This document shows positions 1 through 5,277 of a stretch of DNA of 5,277 nt, piece by piece (the stretch's first letter is position 1; the number at the start of each line of letters is the position of its first letter). A program made the translations under genes and the position numbers. The notes under the pieces were generated by a model. The model saw only the letters and a program-made list of their open reading frames with translations, was not told the origin of the DNA and did no database searches. The stretch comes from an uncultured Collinsella sp. (GTDB taxonomy: Bacteria > Actinomycetota > Coriobacteriia > Coriobacteriales > Coriobacteriaceae). The stretch is taken from the NCBI GenBank assembly GCA_900550825.1, contig URTZ01000143.1:1-5277 (forward strand), given 5' to 3'.

Positions 1-1107
1 GCCGCCCGCGAAGGAGCGCGTGCACCAACCGGCGAGCGTCGACGTGTCGTGCGTCGAGGTGTACAGAATCTTGCCCGGCGTGGGATACACGCCGTTACGG
101 ACGTCGTAATCGCTAAACTCCAGCACGTCCATACCGGGGAAGCCGCAGGTCGAAGCCATGGCGCGAACGCCGGGCGTCAGGTAGCCCAAGTCCTCGGCGA
201 TAAAGTTGAGCGGCCCCAGCTCGTCATAGGCAGTCTGGAACAGATCCTTGCCCGGACCCGCCAGCCAGCGGCCGTCGGCGCAGGCCTTACCTGCGGGAAT
301 GCTAAAGTAGCTGTGGAATCCCAGGAAGTGGTCCAGGCGCACGCGGTCGTAGAGCGAGAACGCGCGACGCAGACGGTCCATCCACCAGCGGTAGCCGTTC
401 TCCTTCATGTGATCCCAACGGAAGGTGGGGTTGCCCCACACCTGGCCCTCGGGCGCAAAATTGTCGGGCGGCGCGCCAGAGATCTCAATCGCCTTGCCGG
501 TATCGGATAGCCAGAAGTTCTCGGGCTCGCTCCATGCGTCTGCCGAATCGTCCGAGACGTACATCGGGATATCGCCGATGACCTCGATGCCTTTCTTGTG
601 CGCATAGTTCATGAGCTCGCACCAGGCAAGGTCAAAGCGGTACTGCATGTACGCCTGCAGCTCTGCCTCGTCGTGGAAACGCTTGTCGTCAATTAGGTGC
701 TCGTTGTAGCGCGCGACATCGGCCGGCCAATCGTGGCGCGACTCGCCTTCAAAGTACTTTTTGACGGCCATATAGACGCAGTATTTCTCGAGCCAATCGG
801 CGTTGCGATGCTTAAACGCCGTGTAGAGCGGGTCTGCATCCTCGCCGCCTCGGGCCTTCCAAGTCTCAAAGTCGGCCGCCAGCTCCTCTTGGCTTTCGGG
901 CAGTAGGTCAATATTGCCCGAAAAGGCCGAAGGCCCAGCGTAAGGGGAGCGGAAGAAGTCCGTCGGGTTGACAGGCAGGACCTGCCAGTAGCGCATGCCC
1001 ATAGCGGCCATATGGTCGATAAAACGACGCGTGGGCGCGCCGATCGTGCCGGGCTTACCGTCGTCGGTCGGCACCGATGTGATATGGCACACAACGCCCG
1101 CACCGTG
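1..1107 (-). other. GH77 module of the fusion (4-alpha-glucanotransferase, amylomaltase)
   Basis: This is the second enzyme module, from about residue 650 to the window edge. It opens like an ordinary bacterial MalQ (G-I/V-x-x-H-I-T-S-x-P), continues with YWQVLPVNPT and SPYAGPSAFSGNIDLL, and carries GAPPDNFAPEGQVWGNP in the region that shapes the acceptor site. The three acids known to be catalytic in GH77 are present: D908 in RVRLDHFLGF (nucleophile), E954 in IAEDLG (acid/base) and D1003 in THD. The THD motif reads STHDTSTLAGW where many MalQ proteins have GTHDN. The junction with the GH13 C-domain is short, with only about ten charged residues (HHTEERLQEPLDH) and no long linker. The last part of the barrel is outside the window. 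Confidence 0.9.
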
Positions 1108-3054
1108 ATCGAGCGGCTCCTGCAGGCGCTCCTCGGTATGGTGATAGATGATCGATGAGCCCAGCGGGTACAGGTCGAGCGTAACCATGCCGTTGTGGAT
1201 TTCGCACTCGTGGCCGCTGATCACGTCGCTTGCACATTCGCCGAGCGCCGGGATCGTCACGCAGTGCGAATTGCGCAGGCTGCGGTTGATGATAACCGTC
1301 GCGGACTCGCCATCCTTGCCCGTGCGGTTGTATGCCAGCACCTCGTCGTTGAGCGCGAAGGCCTTGATCTCGCCGTCGATCATAAACGGCAGTGCGCGGC
1401 GTACGGCGGAGGCGTTTTTGACAATAGCCAGCGTGTCGAAGTCGTGCAGTTGGTCCTTGGTCGGCAGGGTGCGGCGGTTGCCCGGATCGGTGAGGCCCTC
1501 CAAGCCGTATTCGTCGCCGTAATAGATCGAGGGCACACCCGGGAAGGTCATCTGCATGAGCGTGGCGAGCCAAAAGCGGCTCTTGGCCAGCCCCATCGCG
1601 TTCTCGTCCAGGCGCCATTTGCTGCGCTCGCACTCGGGTAGCTGCGACTCGTCGGGGCCGCCGCCGAGCACCGAGATGATGCGCGGACGGTCATGGCTCG
1701 AAAGCAGATTGAGCGCGCAGGACAATGCCTCACTCGGGTAGTTCTCGCGCAGGGTCTCGATATCCTCGGCGGCTTCGTAGGCGTTCTTGTAGCCCATCAA
1801 AAAGCCGATGACCATGTCGCGGAAGGGATAATCCATAGCAGAGTCCAGCTCGGTGCCCTGCAGGTAGCGGCGCAGATGGCCGTAGCTAATCTTGTTGGAG
1901 GCGTCTTCCCAGACTTCGCCGAGCAACAGTGCGTCAGGCTTTTCGGCAAGTACGGCCTTCTTGATCTCGGCCAGGAAGTCGTCGGAAAGCTCGTCGGCGA
2001 CGTCAAGGCGCCAACCATGGGCACCGGCGCGCAGCCATTTGCGGATCACGCCGTCCTTGCCCAGGAGCCTCTCGCGTACCAGCTCGGACTTCTCGTTGAT
2101 GGCCGGCATGTTGCCCACGCCCCACCAGCAGTCATACGAACCGTCCTCATGGAAGTAAAACGCATCGCGCCACGGCGAATCCTCGCTTTGCCAGGCACCC
2201 ACGCCAGGGTAGTTGCCGTAGCGGTTGAAATAGATCGAGTCGTCGCCCGTGTGGTTGAAGACGCCGTCCAGGATGATGGAGATGCCCAGCTTCTCGGCTG
2301 CCTGGCACAGCTCGGTAAAGTCCTGCTCGGTGCCCAGAATCGGGTCGATCTTGGTGTAGTCGGCCGTGTCGTAGCGGTGGTTGCTCGCGGCTTCAAAGAT
2401 GGGGTTGAGGTAGATGGCCGTAAAGCCCAGCTCGGCGATGCGGGGCAGGTCTTCCTGGATACCCTTGAGTGAGCCGCCGTAGAAGTCCCAGGTCTTGATG
2501 GAGCCGTCCTCGGCGCGCTCGTACACGGGCGGCTCGTTCCAGTCCTCGACCATCCGGCGCTGAATGCCCTTGCGCGGTTTTTCGAGTTCGGCCATTGTGC
2601 GCTCGCGCCAATGCTCGTCACGGGCGTAGCGGTCGGGGAAGATCTGGTACACCATGCCGCGCTCGTACCAAGTGGGGCGGTTCTCGCGGTGCTTATAGAC
2701 GGTAATCTGGAAGGACGGCACCTCGGCGTAGTCGTAGGTTACGCCCTCGCCGCCGGTGCGGCCCTGGGGCGCGCCCAGGCGAACCTCGGGCTGGCCCTCG
2801 ATGTTGCAGATAAAGCTGTACCAGATAAGACAGGGCTCAGTGCACTCAAGCTCTACGGTAAATATGCCGTCGCCCTCGTGCGTCATGGGATACAGAGACT
2901 CACCGATTTCATCGACCCAGGTGCGCAGGGTGAGCGTTGCCTGGTTGGGGTCGGCATCCTCCAAAATCACCGATAGCGAAACGGAAGTTCCAGTGGTCAC
3001 AGCGCCAAACGGAGTACGAAACTGCGGCAGACGGCTGTTGTGAATCAATCTCAT
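1..3054 (-). CDS. malQ: GH13 amylase/neopullulanase-like + GH77 4-alpha-glucanotransferase fusion, 3' end missing
   Basis: This is a predicted cytoplasmic bifunctional maltodextrin enzyme. The N-terminal half should hydrolyse alpha-1,4 (possibly alpha-1,6) bonds; the C-terminal half should transfer maltosyl units between maltodextrins. Reading the reverse strand from the ATG at 3054 gives 1018 sense codons with no stop or frame change up to the window edge. Residues 1-125 look like a beta-rich N-domain. The GH13 barrel follows (YQIFPDR at 136-142, DGVFNH 263-268, MPAIN 316-320, RLDVADE with nucleophile D351, GEVWED with acid/base E380, HD 454-455, YYGDE 511-515), then a C-domain to about 640. 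GH77 starts near 650 (GAGVVCHITS), with SPYAGPSAFSGN from 703, RVRLDHF (D908), IAEDLG (E954) and STHDTST (D1003). No signal peptide or membrane segment is evident. An in-frame TAA upstream and the absence of a better start support this ATG, although the Shine-Dalgarno match is weak. About 140 residues should lie beyond the edge. The symbol rests on the GH77 half; many annotations would simply say alpha-amylase or 4-alpha-glucanotransferase. Confidence 0.93.
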   Translation of the reverse strand, partial: MRLIHNSRLPQFRTPFGAVTTGTSVSLSVILEDADPNQATLTLRTWVDEIGESLYPMTHEGDGIFTVELECTEPCLIWYSFICNIEGQPEVRLGAPQGRTGGEGVTYDYAEVPSFQITVYKHRENRPTWYERGMVYQIFPDRYARDEHWRERTMAELEKPRKGIQRRMVEDWNEPPVYERAEDGSIKTWDFYGGSLKGIQEDLPRIAELGFTAIYLNPIFEAASNHRYDTADYTKIDPILGTEQDFTELCQAAEKLGISIILDGVFNHTGDDSIYFNRYGNYPGVGAWQSEDSPWRDAFYFHEDGSYDCWWGVGNMPAINEKSELVRERLLGKDGVIRKWLRAGAHGWRLDVADELSDDFLAEIKKAVLAEKPDALLLGEVWEDASNKISYGHLRRYLQGTELDSAMDYPFRDMVIGFLMGYKNAYEAAEDIETLRENYPSEALSCALNLLSSHDRPRIISVLGGGPDESQLPECERSKWRLDENAMGLAKSRFWLATLMQMTFPGVPSIYYGDEYGLEGLTDPGNRRTLPTKDQLHDFDTLAIVKNASAVRRALPFMIDGEIKAFALNDEVLAYNRTGKDGESATVIINRSLRNSHCVTIPALGECASDVISGHECEIHNGMVTLDLYPLGSSIIYHHTEERLQEPLDHGAGVVCHITSVPTDDGKPGTIGAPTRRFIDHMAAMGMRYWQVLPVNPTDFFRSPYAGPSAFSGNIDLLPESQEELAADFETWKARGGEDADPLYTAFKHRNADWLEKYCVYMAVKKYFEGESRHDWPADVARYNEHLIDDKRFHDEAELQAYMQYRFDLAWCELMNYAHKKGIEVIGDIPMYVSDDSADAWSEPENFWLSDTGKAIEISGAPPDNFAPEGQVWGNPTFRWDHMKENGYRWWMDRLRRAFSLYDRVRLDHFLGFHSYFSIPAGKACADGRWLAGPGKDLFQTAYDELGPLNFIAEDLGYLTPGVRAMASTCGFPGMDVLEFSDYDVRNGVYPTPGKILYTSTHDTSTLAGWCTRSFAGG
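1135..3054 (-). other. GH13 module of the fusion (neopullulanase/cyclomaltodextrinase-like)
   Basis: This is the first enzyme module, about residues 1-640. The pattern of an N-domain followed by a YERGMVYQIFPDRY entry, a FYGGSLKGI strand and a region V written MPAIN resembles GH13 subfamilies of the neopullulanase/cyclomaltodextrinase/maltogenic amylase group, which carry a CBM34 domain and usually show MPKLN. The catalytic triad is complete: D351 (nucleophile), E380 (acid/base) and D455 (transition-state stabiliser), with the conserved His at 268 and 454. I assign the N-domain to CBM34 by position and context, not by a visible signature. Exact substrate preference (cyclodextrin, pullulan, maltodextrin) cannot be read from the sequence, and an amylopullulanase-type relative is an alternative. 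Confidence 0.82.
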
Positions 3055-3077
3055 AATTCGGTCCAGTTCAATAGAAT

Positions 3078-3095
3078 CACGGCCTGCGGGCCATG
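3078..3095 (-). promoter_or_regulatory. Small hairpin in the 5' leader of the GH13-GH77 gene
   Basis: On the transcribed strand CATGGCC and GGCCGTG can pair (one G-U) around a CGCA loop, 23 bases before the start codon. The same stretch contains a five-codon reading frame, ATG GCC CGC AGG CCG TGA, with no clear ribosome binding site. It is too short to be a convincing attenuator and may be chance in GC-rich DNA. Confidence 0.25.
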
Positions 3096-3115
3096 GGCTT
3101 TACGCACAGAATATA

Positions 3116-3145
3116 AGTATATCTGTTGTACACAGGGTGTATAAA
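3116..3145 (-). promoter_or_regulatory. Candidate sigma-70-type promoter for the GH13-GH77 gene
   Basis: On the minus strand a -10-like TATACT (3121 to 3116) lies 18 bases downstream of a -35-like TTTATA (3145 to 3140; four of six matches to TTGACA). This stretch is distinctly AT-rich compared with the coding DNA around it. Transcription would start near 3109, giving a leader of roughly 55 bases. A second -10-like box, TATATT (3115 to 3110), overlaps the first but has no matching -35. The promoter is inferred from sequence only. Confidence 0.5.
3126..3144. promoter_or_regulatory. Imperfect palindrome overlapping the promoter, candidate operator
   Basis: The top strand reads TTGTACAC, AGG, GTGTATAA: two 8-base arms matching at seven of eight positions around a 3-base centre. 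A further pair, TGTTG (3124-3128) and CAACA (3146-3150), flanks it with a 4-base offset. The palindrome covers most of the -35 box and the promoter spacer, so a bound dimeric repressor would block transcription. Control of maltodextrin genes by LacI-type or similar sugar-responsive regulators is common, but the regulator cannot be named from this site. Confidence 0.42.
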
Positions 3146-3176
3146 CAACATCCGTTTATCATCGGCGAACGGTTGT
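3145..3176. repeat. Second imperfect inverted repeat upstream of the promoter
   Basis: ACAAC (3145-3149) and CCGTT (3152-3156) face AACGG (3168-3172) and GTTGT (3172-3176), giving a nine-base-pair arm interrupted by a bulge around an 11-base interior. It adjoins the promoter palindrome. It could be an upstream regulatory site, or only a weak hairpin in the untranscribed gap between the glgA terminator and the promoter. Confidence 0.25.
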
Positions 3177-3209
3177 CCTAGAAAATCGTTTTACCAACTA
3201 TCTACAGAG

Positions 3210-3236
3210 AAGGGGCGCTCGGTTGGAGCGCCCCTT
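3210..3236 (-). terminator. Rho-independent-type terminator of glgA
   Basis: An 11-bp perfect stem (3210-3220 with 3226-3236) of mostly GC pairs closes a 5-base loop, 37 bases past the glgA stop codon. In the glgA transcript the stem is preceded by AAATA and followed by TTCTCTGTAG, an imperfect T-run. On the plus strand it would be followed by TATTTAGGGTTTT, so it could also work in that direction, although no plus-strand gene is seen here. Position and stem strength make a glgA terminator the simplest reading. Confidence 0.8.
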
Positions 3237-3273
3237 ATTTAGGGTTTTGATTAGGTTTTAGATCGTCTGTGGG

Positions 3274-5277
3274 CTAGCGGCGCTTGCGGGTGGCCGTTGC
3301 CTTACGGACGGAGGTCTTCTTGGTCGGGGCCTTTTCCTCGGCCGGAACAGCGGGGGAGACCGGGGTCTCCTTGGCGGGCTTGGTCTTTGCCGTAGCCTTC
3401 GGAGCGGTCTTGACCTCTGCGGCCTTCGGAGCAGGCTCGGCCTTTACTGCGGGCTTGTCCTCGTCCTTTGCCTCTGCCTTGGGAGCAGCAGCCTTGGTCG
3501 TGGTCTTTTTGGCCGTCGTCGTAGAGCGCTTGCGGGTGGTGGTCTTGGCGGCCGGCTTTGCCTCGACGGCGGCCTCAGTCTTTACCTCGGGAGCAGCTTC
3601 GGCTTCGGCGGCCTTCTTGGCAGCGGCGGTCGTGTGCTTGCGCGTAGTCGTTGTCTTGGCAGCGGTGGTCTTGGTTGCCGCTGCCTTGGTCGCTGGGGCC
3701 TTCTTGGCCGTCGTCTTGCGAGTCGCGGTCTTCTTCGCAGCAGGCTTCACCTCGGGCTCGGGCTTGGGCTCGGGAGTAGCCTCGACCTTCGCCTCGAGAT
3801 CGGCCTTAACGGGCTCAGCTTCAACCGGCTTCTCTTCGGCCTTGGGCTCCTCAACAGCCGCAGGCTTCTCGGCCGCAGGCTCAACCACAGCCGCCGGCCT
3901 CTCAATCTCCGGATGCATAAAGAAGTACAGGTCCAGATATTTATCGGCCGAGCGCGTCCAGCTAAAGTCCTGGCTCATGGCCTGCGTGACCAGCTGGTTC
4001 CAGGCGTCGCGGTTATCCCAGAACAGGCGCGCCGCACGGAATACCGCGTCGCCCATCTCGTCGCCGTTAAAGTTGCTAAACGAGAAGCCCGTGCCCTCGC
4101 CGGTAAACTCGTTGTACGGGATCACAGTGTCCTTCAGACCACCGGTCTCGCGAACAATCGGCAGGGTGCCGTAGCGCATGGCGATAATCTGCGACAGGCC
4201 GCAGGGCTCAAACTTCGAAGGCATCAGGAACATATCGGCGGCGGCATACATACGCTGCGACAGCGCAGGATCGAACTCGATGCGTGCGGCCATGGTGCCG
4301 GGGTACTTGTCCTGGAAGTAGCGCAGGCCGTCCTCGTAGTCGCGGTCGCCGGTGCCCAGCACCGCCACCTGCACGCCGCCGGACAGGATGCGGTCGAGCG
4401 CGTACATGACCAGATCCATGCCCTTCTGGCGCGTCAGGCGCGTGACCATCACCATGAGCGGACGGTCGTCGCGAACCTCGAGGCCCAGTTCCTCCTGCAG
4501 CTTGGCCTTGCACACGGCCTTGCCGGAACGGTCCTCCACGGTGTAGTTGGCGGCAATTCGCTTGTCTGTTGCCGGGTCAAAGCCCGCAACGTCAATGCCG
4601 TTCAAAATGCCCTGCAGCGCGTAGGAACGCTCGCGCAGTACGCCGTCCAGGCCCTCGCCAAACTCGGGCGTCTGGATCTCGTTGGCATAGGTGGGGCTCA
4701 CCGTGGTGATGGCGTCGGCATAGCGCAGGGCGCCCAGCATGTAGTTGATGCTGCAGGCGTCGCAACGCAGCTGCGAGGCGGCCGCCGGAATGTGCGCCAC
4801 ACCAAGGATGTCCTCCATCACGGTGTCGCTAAACTGGCCCTGGAACGCCACGTTGTGGATCGAGAACACGGTCTTGACGCGGTCATACAGCGACAGGCCC
4901 TGGTAGAACTCGCGCAAAAACACGGGCGCCAGCGCCGTCTGCCAGTCGTTGCAGTGCAGGATGTCGCACTCAAAGCCGGCGGGCAGGTGCTGCAGGCTCT
5001 CGGTGATGGCCTTGGAGAAGAACGCAAAGCGCTCGCCGTCGTCAAAGAAGCCGTACGGATAGTCGCGCGCGAAGTAGCGCTCGTTGTCGATGAACATATA
5101 GGTGACGCCGTCGTGCTCGAGCTTCTCGAGTCCGCAGTACTCATTGCGCCAGCCCAGGCTCACGTAAAAGTCGGAGAAGTGCTCCATCTGCGACTTGTAC
5201 TCGTCCTTGATGGTGGCGTACTTGGGCACCATCACGATAACCTCGGCGCCGGCGCGCACGAGCGCCGCAGGCAGCGA
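3274..5277 (-). CDS. glgA: Glycogen synthase GlgA (GT5) with long low-complexity C-terminal tail, 5' end missing
   Basis: This enzyme transfers glucose from a nucleotide sugar (normally ADP-glucose in bacteria) to the non-reducing end of a growing alpha-1,4-glucan in the cytoplasm. The window holds 667 codons plus the stop TAG. The frame is already open at the edge with SLPAALVRAGAEVIVMVPKY, matching the region after the first conserved GlgA motif; that motif (KTGGLGD type, about 20-25 residues) is outside, so the internal GTG at 5259 is not the start. The N-lobe shows HCNDWQTAL (4956-4930) and IHNVAFQG (His codon 4857-4855). The C-lobe shows RLTRQKGMDL with the catalytic Arg (4440-4438) and Lys (4425-4423), GTGDRDYEDGL, then FEPCGLSQ with Glu at 4209-4207 and RETGGLKDTV. 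The core ends near MHPEIE (3901), about family length; a 208-residue tail follows. The gene ends before a hairpin terminator and probably belongs to a glycogen operon extending to the right. Confidence 0.95.
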   Translation of the reverse strand, partial: SLPAALVRAGAEVIVMVPKYATIKDEYKSQMEHFSDFYVSLGWRNEYCGLEKLEHDGVTYMFIDNERYFARDYPYGFFDDGERFAFFSKAITESLQHLPAGFECDILHCNDWQTALAPVFLREFYQGLSLYDRVKTVFSIHNVAFQGQFSDTVMEDILGVAHIPAAASQLRCDACSINYMLGALRYADAITTVSPTYANEIQTPEFGEGLDGVLRERSYALQGILNGIDVAGFDPATDKRIAANYTVEDRSGKAVCKAKLQEELGLEVRDDRPLMVMVTRLTRQKGMDLVMYALDRILSGGVQVAVLGTGDRDYEDGLRYFQDKYPGTMAARIEFDPALSQRMYAAADMFLMPSKFEPCGLSQIIAMRYGTLPIVRETGGLKDTVIPYNEFTGEGTGFSFSNFNGDEMGDAVFRAARLFWDNRDAWNQLVTQAMSQDFSWTRSADKYLDLYFFMHPEIERPAAVVEPAAEKPAAVEEPKAEEKPVEAEPVKADLEAKVEATPEPKPEPEVKPAAKKTATRKTTAKKAPATKAAATKTTAAKTTTTRKHTTAAAKKAAEAEAAPEVKTEAAVEAKPAAKTTTRKRSTTTAKKTTTKAAAPKAEAKDEDKPAVKAEPAPKAAEVKTAPKATAKTKPAKETPVSPAVPAEEKAPTKKTSVRKATATRKRR
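3280..3293. repeat. 14-base direct repeat copy 1 in the GlgA tail
   Basis: GCGCTTGCGGGTGG occurs here and again, identically, at 3526-3539. Both copies encode the same reverse-strand module (T-R-K-R), which suggests the tail grew by duplication of short coding units, although selection for the same residues with common codons could give the same result. Confidence 0.7.
3526..3539. repeat. 14-base direct repeat copy 2 in the GlgA tail
   Basis: This copy is identical to 3280-3293. A third, degenerate relative (TGCTTGCGCGTAGT) lies near 3634-3647 and encodes the TTRKH version of the module. Confidence 0.7.

Larger units (their letters stand above)
3277..3900 (-). other. Histone-H1-like Ala/Lys/Thr/Pro/Glu tail of GlgA
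   Basis: These 208 residues follow the GT5 core and are predicted to be disordered. They fall into alternating charge blocks. First comes an acidic Pro/Glu block with EPKAEEKPVEAEPVKAD and PEPKPEPEVKP (3900-3742). Then a basic block with AAKKTATRKTTAKKAPA and KTTTTRKHTTAAAKK (3741-3613), a short acidic Ala/Glu block (3612-3556), and a second basic block with KTTTRKRSTTTAKKTTTK (3546-3493). A mixed Lys/Glu/Pro stretch with KDEDKP comes next, and the last block is basic, KKTSVRKATATRKRR (3321-3277). TRK recurs at 3723-3715, 3645-3637, 3537-3529 and 3291-3283. Similar Lys/Ala tails occur on actinobacterial HU proteins and H1-like proteins, where they bind nucleic acid. E. coli-type GlgA ends without such a tail. 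Its role here is unknown. Confidence 0.88.

Noticed and set aside
1693..2472. Plus-strand reading frame of 259 codons inside the GH13 region
   Set aside because: It lies opposite catalytic motifs of the GH13 module and shows no family features; high GC leaves such frames open by chance.
1055..2621. Several short minus-strand frames overlapping the fusion gene, which could suggest a frameshifted or broken gene
   Set aside because: The frame read from 3054 to 1 is continuous with family motifs throughout; the short frames are shifted shadows.
3210..3240. Terminator serving a plus-strand gene
   Set aside because: The T-rich run on the plus strand is better, but no plus-strand gene with family motifs ends here; only the glgA direction has a gene.
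3277..3900. Tail repeats as a CRISPR array or mobile-element footprint
   Set aside because: Repeats are short, irregularly spaced and in frame with coding modules; there are no spacers, terminal inverted repeats or target duplications.
3284..4174. Long plus-strand reading frame of 296 codons opposite the glgA tail
   Set aside because: It is the antisense image of GC-rich Ala/Lys repeats, is itself Ala/Val/Ser-biased with no recognisable domain, and the opposite strand encodes a clear GlgA.
3274..5259. GTG at 5259 as the glgA start codon
   Set aside because: The frame stays open to the window edge and the residues before it (SLPAAL) match the conserved GlgA N-terminus, so the gene is cut by the edge.

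Overview
The window carries two co-oriented genes, both on the minus strand and both concerned with alpha-glucan (glycogen/maltodextrin) metabolism. Each is cut by a window edge: the right-hand gene has lost its 5' end and the left-hand gene its 3' end. The GC-rich sequence, the protein style and the Ala/Lys/Thr-rich tail suggest a high-GC actinobacterium. A gut Coriobacteriia member such as Collinsella is my best guess, from general resemblance and not from a database match.

Right part (5277 to 3274, minus): glycogen synthase GlgA (GT5). It lacks only about the first two dozen residues. The two-lobed catalytic core is followed by an unusual low-complexity tail of 208 residues. The tail starts acidic and Pro/Glu-rich, then becomes basic and histone-H1-like, with repeated TRK/AKK modules and a KRR end.

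Middle (3273 to 3055): a 219-bp intergenic region. It holds a strong GC-rich hairpin that probably terminates glgA, a candidate promoter for the next gene, an imperfect palindrome overlapping that promoter (candidate operator), and a small 5'-leader hairpin.

Left part (3054 to 1, minus): one uninterrupted frame of at least 1018 codons, checked codon by codon. It joins an N-terminal neopullulanase/cyclomaltodextrinase-like GH13 enzyme, with a probable CBM34-type N-domain, to a C-terminal GH77 4-alpha-glucanotransferase (MalQ). All expected catalytic acids of both modules are visible. The protein runs off the left edge just after the third GH77 catalytic residue.

Taken together, GlgA elongates alpha-1,4-glucan from a nucleotide sugar, while the fusion enzyme probably trims and disproportionates maltodextrins in the cytoplasm. 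The two genes appear to be separate transcription units. I see no mobile element, CRISPR array, tRNA, rRNA or defence system. The points most worth a second look are the GlgA tail, the double-enzyme fusion and the palindromic promoter.
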